Shown: positions 37,201-46,200 of the stretch, in pieces | Layout of the letters: the number at the start of each line of letters is the position of its first letter | How positions within the stretch are numbered: the stretch's first letter is position 1 | Source: Siderastrea siderea | Taxonomy: Eukaryota > Cnidaria > Anthozoa > Scleractinia > Rhizangiidae | Reading direction: 5' to 3' | Assembly (NCBI GenBank): GCA_964030785.1 | Contig: OZ034975.1 | Coordinates: 41,085,069-41,149,068 of the forward strand | Length of the DNA stretch: 64,000 bases | Position numbers and translations under genes: made by a program | Notes under the pieces: model-generated | What the model saw: only the letters and a program-made list of their open reading frames with translations | Told to the model about the DNA's origin: nothing | Database searches by the model: none

Positions 37201-40200
37201 GTTGGCCTCATGGGAATCTGCCAGTCGCGTATTACCACAGGGTTGCGCAGCGACTTTTTCAACAGCGTCATGACCAGAATCTCCACCTTGTGCGTCTAAC
37301 TGTGTTAGGGAGTGCAGTACTGTAACTGGCTTGGGGCGAATGATGGTACGCCTTCATCAAGGTCTTCCGGTTCATCCTTAGATTCTTCTGGGTTAGGCAA
37401 CTGTTGTTTAAGAGGTGTAATTGTCTGCTTCTGTTGTCTGCTGCTGCCCCTATCAGAACATGGCTCTTTTAAGCTAGATTCATCCACAGGTAAGTACGTA
37501 CAGGGCAACAGCAAGTTTCGGTGTAACACTCGGGATTTCTTTGCTCCTGATTCTGGTCTGACTTTGTACACTGGGATGTTTTTATCCTTCTGCTCGACCA
37601 CAATGTGTACCTCATCTTCCCAGTAAGCCCTCAGCTTTCCTGGACCACCCCGTTCGCTCATGTTTCGGACCAGCACTCGATCACCAGGCATTAAAACAAT
37701 ATTGCGGACTTTCTTGACACACTGCTTTTCCCCTCGCTGAGCATTTCTCTGAGCAGTTTCTGAGGCTACTTTGTAAGCTTCTGACGTTGCACTGCGCCAT
37801 TTCTTTACATACTCAGGGTAAGAACTAAATCCAGGAGGAGGCTTGAGATTAAACATTAGGTCGATCGGAAGACGAGGGTGTCTGCCAAATAACAGGAAGA
37901 AAGGCGCGTAACCCGTAGAGTCGTTTCTTGTACAGTTGTACGCATGGACCATTTTGTTGAGGTGATCGCGCCACCTGGATTTGTGTTTCTCCGGCAGGGT
38001 TCTAAGCATTGACAGCAGTGTTCTATTAAACATTTCTACTTGACCATTGCCCTGGGGATGGTAAGGAGTTGTTCTAGAGTGGCAGGTTCCAATGGGCTTA
38101 TCTAGATGGTAAAACAACTTATTCTCAAATTCACCTCCTTGGTCGTGGTGTATCGTCTCAGGAAGCCCGAACCGCAGAATGAAATCATCAGTATAGTTTT
38201 TCCGCTGCCGTCTTCGCAGATTTGTCTTTGGTTGCATACGCCTGAGCGTATCGGGTAAAGTGATCCATCAATACCAAAATGTACTGGTAACCTCCTGCAC
38301 TTGGTTCCACTTGTAGTGGTTCCCTCTGTTTGACTGCCGGTGATTTCTGCTTTAGGCATCTGCAGACCTTAGTGACATAATGCGTGATATCATTCTTCAT
38401 GTTTGGCCAGTAAAAGCGTGCACTAGCTAGATCGTACACTCGTTCGGCTCCAAGGTGACCCATTTCTTCGTGCAGTTCTTTAAAAATGGTCTTTCGTAGG
38501 TGCAGAGGCAGTACAACTTGCTCTCTCTGGCAGGTTTTGCGGTACAGGATGCCGTTGCTTCCTAAGTGAAGTTTGTTCCACTCGAACAGTAACCTTTGGA
38601 CGCCTCTTGGCTCAACTTTACTTTCTTTTACCGAAGGTCGTGTCCCTGTCTTCATGAAGTGCACCACTCTGCTAATTACTGGGTCCTGTCCTTGGGCTTC
38701 ACACAGGTCGACGTGTTGTTCTACACCTGGAACGCTGTCATAGTTATCAAGTGCTGTGAGTGAGTCGGTCAGCGCTGTTAACCGTGGAAGATCCTCTTGG
38801 CTTTGATACTGTACAGAACATATAGCAGCCTGCACAACCTCCGAGCTACTTTCTTCACAACATGTTTTCAGATAGTCTTCAATGTTCAAGGGCCTTCGCG
38901 ACAACGTGTCCGCGTCAACATTGGCTTTCACTGGGCGTTATTTCACCTGAAATCGGAAGTCTGCAAGTTCTTCAACCCAGCGTAAGGTGGTTGCATTGAG
39001 CTTTGCAGAAGTCAGTATGTACGTCAGTGGGTTGTTATCGGTATACACAGTGAAGTCAGGAGCATAATAAAGATAGTCTCAAAATTGTTCAGTCACCGCC
39101 CATTTCAAGGCAAGGAACTCCAGTTTTCTGGCATGCATATTATAGTTCCTCTCTGCAGGTGTGAGGGCACAGGACGCATGACTCTAGTTTTACCGTTTTG
39201 TGGCTGATAGAGTACTGCGCCTAAACCATCTTTGGAAGCATCTGTATGAACTATGAATGGTTTTTCGTAATCCGGGTAAGCCATGAGTGGAGGATTAGTG
39301 AGGTGTCCGATGAAAGTTTCCAGCGATTGTTGATGAATATCCGTCCACTTAATAGGCGTTGCTGATGGTAACTGTCCTTCTCTTGAAACTGCAGTCCTTT
39401 GGCTGGTCACTTTGGGTGGTCTTCCCGTTTTTGGTTTGTTTAACAATTCATATATAGGCTTGGCGATGTGGGCAAAGTTTGGAATATAACAACTGTAATA
39501 GCCGAGAAAACCCATTAGTTGTCTCACCTAGCCAACAGTTTTTGGGGTTTCCTGTGCAAGGCTTGTAACTGCAGTTATTCCACTAGGATCGACTCTGTAC
39601 CCGTCTTTCGAAACAATCCTTCCGAGGAAACAAACTTCCTTCCGAAACAGTTTACATTTAGCTGGCTTTACTTTAATGCCTTGTTGTCGAAGGCGACGGA
39701 GTACCGTGCGCACGTGATCTACATGTTCCTCAAAGGACCGGCTAAAAACAATGACGTCGTCCAAGTAAGGGATGTCAATTTCGTCTCGTAATTCACCAAG
39801 GCAATGTTCCATATACCTTTGGAAATTGGCAGGTGCGTTGGTCAAGCCAAACGGTATGCGTATCCATTCGTTTAATTCCCATGGCGTGATGAATGCCGTG
39901 TAGGGTCGACTTTTAGGTGCAATAAAACTTTGGTGGTACGCTTTTCCTTGGTCTAATACGCTAAACAACTAATTGCCACCTAAGCTATCAAGGGTTTCTT
40001 GGATACGTGGAATGGGGTGTCGATCAGGAAGAGTGCGACGATTTAACTCTCTATAGTCCATACATAGATGCAATGGTCCGTACTTCTTTATAACACACAC
40101 CACCGGAGAGGAGTAGGACGATCGTGACCTGGTTATGAACTGTTTGTTTAATAGGTCCTCAATATAGCTCTTAACTTCTTGATAAAGAGGTCAAGGGATC

Positions 40201-43200
40201 GACACATAATTTCGCTGGACAGGTGTACTGTCTGACAAGTCAATGTCCATATGAAGACCTTCTATGCACCCTATATCATCCTCGTTCTTTGCAAAGGATG
40301 CTGCTGTTCACTTGTTAGGCCAGACATATCAACTTCAGGTATGACATCATTTGACTCCTGTGGTGATTCTTCTTTTTCTGCTCTAGCAACCGTATGCAAG
40401 TTATCAGTACACTCAGGGTTTGCTACCCTATCACTGTCCGGTTCTGCCAATTTGACTTCCATAAGCGTGACAGACTTAACCAACTGCAATCTTCCTAGAT
40501 GGGTACGGCCAGGGATTATAATGTCATGTTGGCTGGTATTGTGAACTTCGATCTCAATTCGTGACACACATCCCTTCCTCACAGTCTTGAGTCTTTCATA
40601 GATCTCCAAACCTGCTGGCCATGGCGACAGTTCGTCCGGTTCAAATAGTACGGGCGTATTAGATGTCACAGGCCCGGTATTCGCCCTACAGGGCACCTGT
40701 TTGGCCCTGCGGGATGATAGTAGCTTTCTTTGATGTTCTCAAGGCACAAAGGTAGTCTTTGCCTGACGCTTTGTCATCAGGTTAATCAACGCTTCTAACT
40801 GACTCTCGTCACTGTCTACGAATCCCGCCTTGAGGGAATTCAGGAGAGTGGATCCTAGGGAAGACTCTCCTTCCCAGCTATCCATCCTAACTAATTCTTC
40901 AATGACATTGTAGCCTAATATTGGCATTTCCAAACGATCAAGTGCAATCAGGAACGGAACATGTACTTCTAGCTTTTCCTCAGTGGAAGAGGGAAGTTGC
41001 ACCCTCACATCTGCCCATCCAATGAAAGGAATCTTAGTCCCATTAGCCGCCATCAAGTCAAGTCCTACATTGATCAATTCTGATATGTCTCTGACTACTG
41101 TCTCTGGAAGTTTTTCCTCCAACGTGCCTTTTGTCATTATTGACACTTGGGCACCAGTGTCCCAAAGAGCATTTACTTCACTATCATTCAACAGACTAAG
41201 CAACTTGCTTTGATCCTTATCTTTATCAGCAGTCTCAAGTGGCGGTGGAATGTCTACCAAAATCTGAAAAATAGCTCGAAGAAAACTCACCTTCTCCTCT
41301 TCGGGAATACTGATCAATTTCTCCTCTATAACCTGACCAATCTTATTCACTATCGAAATCTTCGACTTGGCTTTTACCTCAGATTCTTCTATTTTCAGAT
41401 GTTTAGCCACAGACCTCGCACTTTCTACAGTTGCTTTACAAATTTCAACCTGAATTGTTAATGGCAGCTCCTCCGCCATCTTGGATCTCAGCGATGATTC
41501 TTGACTCACGAGCAGTTAAACCTGTTGATTTTCGTGTAGATTTTGCTCATCTCTTTCTCTGCCTGGCAGGAAACGCCAATTTTGTAACTCGACTCTCGTC
41601 ACTCAGACCTCGTAAACTCGAAGAACCGGTCAAAACAACACAAAACAATGACAGTTTCTATCGATCTGACCATGTGCTTTCTTAATACAAGGCCGCTTGG
41701 GCTTATGGGGGATTTACAGAACTAGTTCCCAGACTATCACACCTTCATATGTCTACTGAAACAATTACACCAATCGTCGGAGCTTTCTGTGAGTGTTGGT
41801 CATCTCGGCTGCGCCTCGAACAACAGGCTTAACTTCGCCATTTGTTATTGATGATAAAGTATGTCCCGTTTTGAGACCTTGCAGTTTCACGTGTGTTTCG
41901 TTTTTTTCTTAGAGCCTCTTTTGGTCTTGATCGAGTATGTGCCTTATGGGGATCTACTGGGTTACCTGAGGAAGAGCCGTGGATTAAATGACACTTATTA
42001 CAAAGACCCAGATGTCAAACCACAAACCAGTCTGACGTCACAGCAGCTGATGAGATTTGCTTGGCAAATCGCTGATGGGATGAGTTACCTCTCATCAAGA
42101 TCTGTGAGTTCAGGCATCTTAATCTAAAATTTAACCCTCGCATTAAATTTATTCCTTTTGTGCCCATGGATTGAGAGTAATGGGCTAGAATAACGTAAAA
42201 CCAAAGGGTGTTATCATATTTCCACATATACATCTCGCCAGCCAGTTCCCAACATGGATTCATAGTACACTCTAAAGTCACCTTTTTGCAAAGCAATAAT
42301 CAGGGAAAACGTTTAGGTTAAAATTCCACAAAATTTCGTGCTATGCAAGTTGCAGTGGATTTCATCTTGCATTGCCTGTACTGTTCGTCTTTGTCTTTTC
42401 AAACGACTTTTCCTTATCTAAATTTAAACAACACTTCTCTTCTAAGTATGTGACACAAAAATAAATAATAGTGTAATAGACGTAGTCTACCTCCTACATT
42501 GTCTTCTGTTATAGATCATTCATCGTGACCTTGCTGCTCGTAATGTGCTTGTGGGAGATAGAGAGATGTGCAAAGTGACAGACTTTGGGATGGCCAGAGA
42601 TGTGCAACAAGAAAGTATTTACGAAAGGAAGACTAAGGTATTGGACAAAAAAAAAGATGGAGAGCATTATTGTCGTTTGATTTACACACAAGGTGCGTGC
42701 GTTCAATTGGATGCACGCACCCTGTATGTGTGTGTTTTTTAAGTAACTGGACTTCCTAGCCCTGAACCTTCGGGCGTACAAGCAAAGTCACACCCCAACC
42801 GTGGTACAAGGGAGGGGGGGTGTTGATGGAACCTCCCCTTGAGTTTTCGTTATGTTACAATATTTTGAAAAGATTTCACCTTTAGTAGAAAGCCACTGAC
42901 GTGCTCTACAAGATGAGGTACAAATTATGGGATGCCAGGCTGCTGGGGGCCTGTGACATCATTCAAGATGGCCGCCATATTGGGCGCCATCTTGGATTTT
43001 ACCGAAAACTAGAAATTGTCATAAAACGTTTAAAATTGGACATTTTTGATGTGGAACATGTAGAATATGACATAATTAAACATTATGCCGCTTTTTGTTG
43101 ACATTTTGTGCATTTGTCACCTATAAAGGGTAAGAAAACTCGAATTTTTCTTCAAAAATGGCTTGACCACCTGCTACTTATGACGTCATATCTCGGAACC

Positions 43201-46200
43201 ATAACAACCGATTCTCACCATACTCGTATCAAAATGTGTCTAACAGAAATGCACACAGCTACTGAAAACCGCAGGTCTGGATTATAATTCGTCTTGGAAA
43301 AATGTAAGAAAAACCTTAGAGGGGGGGTGGCACCCCCGCCCCCGTACGCCCGAGGGTTTATATTTCACTCTGTTTTCTTCGTCTCACGTTTGCCTGCCAA
43401 AAGTATTTAAAAGAAATTTCTTTTATCCTATTTGCTAGGGCCGTCTGCCCGTTAAGTGGACCGCCTATGAAGCATTGGTGTATGGAACGTATACCACCAA
43501 GAGTGACGTGTAAGTGTTATAAAGAGCGCAAACGGGCAGACGGGCAAACGGTGTTTGCCAGGGATCTGTATGTATACCACGAGAGTAGACGTAGTGGTCC
43601 TAGGTGAAGCCAACCAATTTAACTTTTGAAGGTAGATGACCAAAATCTTGTTCTCTGCCTTCGTTTTGTGTTGGTTTTGCTTTTTTGTGTGTCTAGTTCC
43701 GAACTAGAAATGTAGAGTCTACCTTCGTTTTGCCTGAAATTCAATGTCCACCTCTTGTCCTCTCCTTTGTTTTTATTTTTTTTCAAAATACATGACACTT
43801 TGCATTCAAACTCCCATTGATGACCCTAATCTGCACCCATCAAACAGTGGGGGTACCCAAGAAATAACAGGGGTACGTAGGCCCGGTGTTGGACATTACG
43901 GTGTTGGACAAAAGCGGGTGAATAGGACTTCTCCCAGTTATGTCATGTCGCGGTGCCTGGGGTTTACCGAACGTCTAATGTTCTGAATGCCATACTGTCA
44001 ATAATATACATCCAAACCACCGCAAAAATAAAATTGCATCAGGGCTCAGTTGTTCAGATGGAGATTATCCCTAATGCAGGCTGGAAAGCTAACCAAGGTT
44101 TCTGTTTCAGTCTGAAGGCGGCAAAACAAACAAAACAAAACAAAACAAAGCAAAACGTAGGAGAGAAGTAATTGATAGGAATGTACACCGTTAGCTATCA
44201 AACAGTTTTGCATTCAAAATTGACGCTAATACCGGGTTAGTTAACGCTAATTTGAACACCCGGGACCAGAGGTGAAGGCACCAATTTGTAATTTTAAGGT
44301 GCGTGCTCTTTCTTTGCACAGGTGGAGTTATGGTGTTCTCCTTTATGAGGTTTTCACAATAGGTAAGCTTATGCGTGAGATAGATTGATGCTTTTCGCCG
44401 CCTGTTATGAAGAAAAACACTTAATTTTGCTATTTCAGGAAGTTTGGGAGTCGGGCGGGAAACGAAAAAATTCTCAAAGCATTGAGAGTGTTCTTTTTTT
44501 TTTCAATGCTCATCTAAAAAATTACTTCGAAGTCGGTTACATGACAGAATTAACAAAAATAATGATAATAACAAAAGATTTCTCACGTCACGTCATGATT
44601 GCTGAACATCTGCACTCCTGGCTCCGCCATCTTGGATTTCTTGATTTCTTTTCTTGACGCCTAGAAAGCAACCGACTTTAGAATTTATAATTAGAGTTCA
44701 AAATCTTAATTCGGGTGGATTTCAAAATCTTTGGTCTAAGCAAAGGCAGCCTAAATAAACAGTGTGTGTACTAGAGGATTTCATTGACAGTCTAAATGAG
44801 ATAAGTGTACAAGTTGGAATGAAAACACAAATAAAGAATGTAAACGTCTAAATAAAACAATGCTTTAAGTTATATTTGTTGCTGCTTGATGTGTCTAAAC
44901 AGAACATACGGTAATCAGCGACATTTAAAACTTGTGTAAATAGCTTCCAGGACAGTCAAGACACATCAAGCAACGATAAATATAACGTAAGCATTGCTTT
45001 ATTTAGAAGTTTGCATTCTTTATTTGTGCTTTCATTTCAACTTGTTCGCTTATTACATTTAGACTGTCAATAAAATCTTTTAGTACACATACTGCCAATT
45101 TGGGCAGCCTTTGCTCTAAGATTTCAAAATCTATTTCAGGTGGTTCACCATATCCACGGACGAATGGCAGGAAAATTGCAAACATGCTTCAGGAAGGATA
45201 CAGGATGCCTAAGCCACAACACGTGGACGATGAACTGTAAATAACTTTTTGTTTTTAACCTTGTGCGTTTATTTTTCTAGTGGTTATGTCCCAACCCTGT
45301 TCTAAATGTCACACGGCCTAAGAAAGACGTGCTATAAATTAAAAACAGTCACAGAACTGAACTGAGTTCTTTTTCTAAGAACATAGGCCAGTTAGCAGCC
45401 GTGAAATAAACAAAAGTAAAATTAAAAAAAGCTCTATTTCTGTGACTGGTTTTAAATCGTAGCACGTCTGTCTCAGGTGTGACATTCAAAGCAGGGTTGG
45501 GACATAACCACCAGAAAAATAAAACAAAAGCAAAAAAACTCAAACAAATAAAGTCAAAAAAGGTGATTAGCGTACAAGCAGTAATAACAAGGTCTTGTTT
45601 TCTACAGGTATGAAATAATGATGATATGTTGGCAGAATGATCCTGATGCGAGACCAACATTTGCACATCTGAGAAACAAACTGATGGAAATGGAAAACCA
45701 CCATAAGGTGTGTCTTTTAACCTAAAACCTTCATGGGATAAGGATGTCTGTCTATCAATTTTTTAATTGATACAGAGGAAGCGTTAAAATGTTTATTTTT
45801 CTAGTCATAGTAACATCTAACACAACCCGCGAACAAAAATAGCCTGGTCGCATGTTGCATCTAAGATATATGTAAAATTTCAATAAAAAATCCTTATTCA
45901 GACGTAGTGCCTTTGGTCTTGTGGCCTGGGTAACCGACTTCTCTCTTGAAACGTGAAGAGAAAATGTTAACTTCAGTAACATGAAGTATATGATGCCACA
46001 GGTGTAGACCTACCACCATGGCCAAAATTGACTTAAAAGAAATTAAGAGCAATAAAAGGAATTTTTTAATTTAGGCCTGTAAGAACCTTGTTGCCATGGA
46101 ATCATCAAGACAATTGTCCAAAAAAGCATGTCATACGAAACGTGTCTAGTTAAATTTCAAGGGACAAAGTCCAGAGGGACTTAAGGTGATTTCTAAAGTT

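Larger units (their letters stand above)
36395..41741 (-). mobile_element. Ty3/Gypsy LTR retrotransposon, decayed
   Basis: Two LTRs of about 160 bp with TG...CA ends bound a minus-strand pol. CCTT flanks both sides (36391-36394, 41742-41745). A purine tract (AGGGGGGAGAG on the minus strand) abuts the left LTR, which fixes the direction. Order on the minus strand: protease, reverse transcriptase, RNase H, integrase, as in Ty3/Gypsy. Stops and shifts interrupt pol in several places, so it is not intact. No gag zinc knuckle was found. It sits in the RTK intron between 35988 and 41913, antisense to the gene. Confidence 0.93.

Noticed and set aside
37312..37626. Plus-strand frame of 104 residues over the integrase region
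   Set aside because: Shadow of the minus-strand Gypsy integrase, which has clear catalytic motifs.
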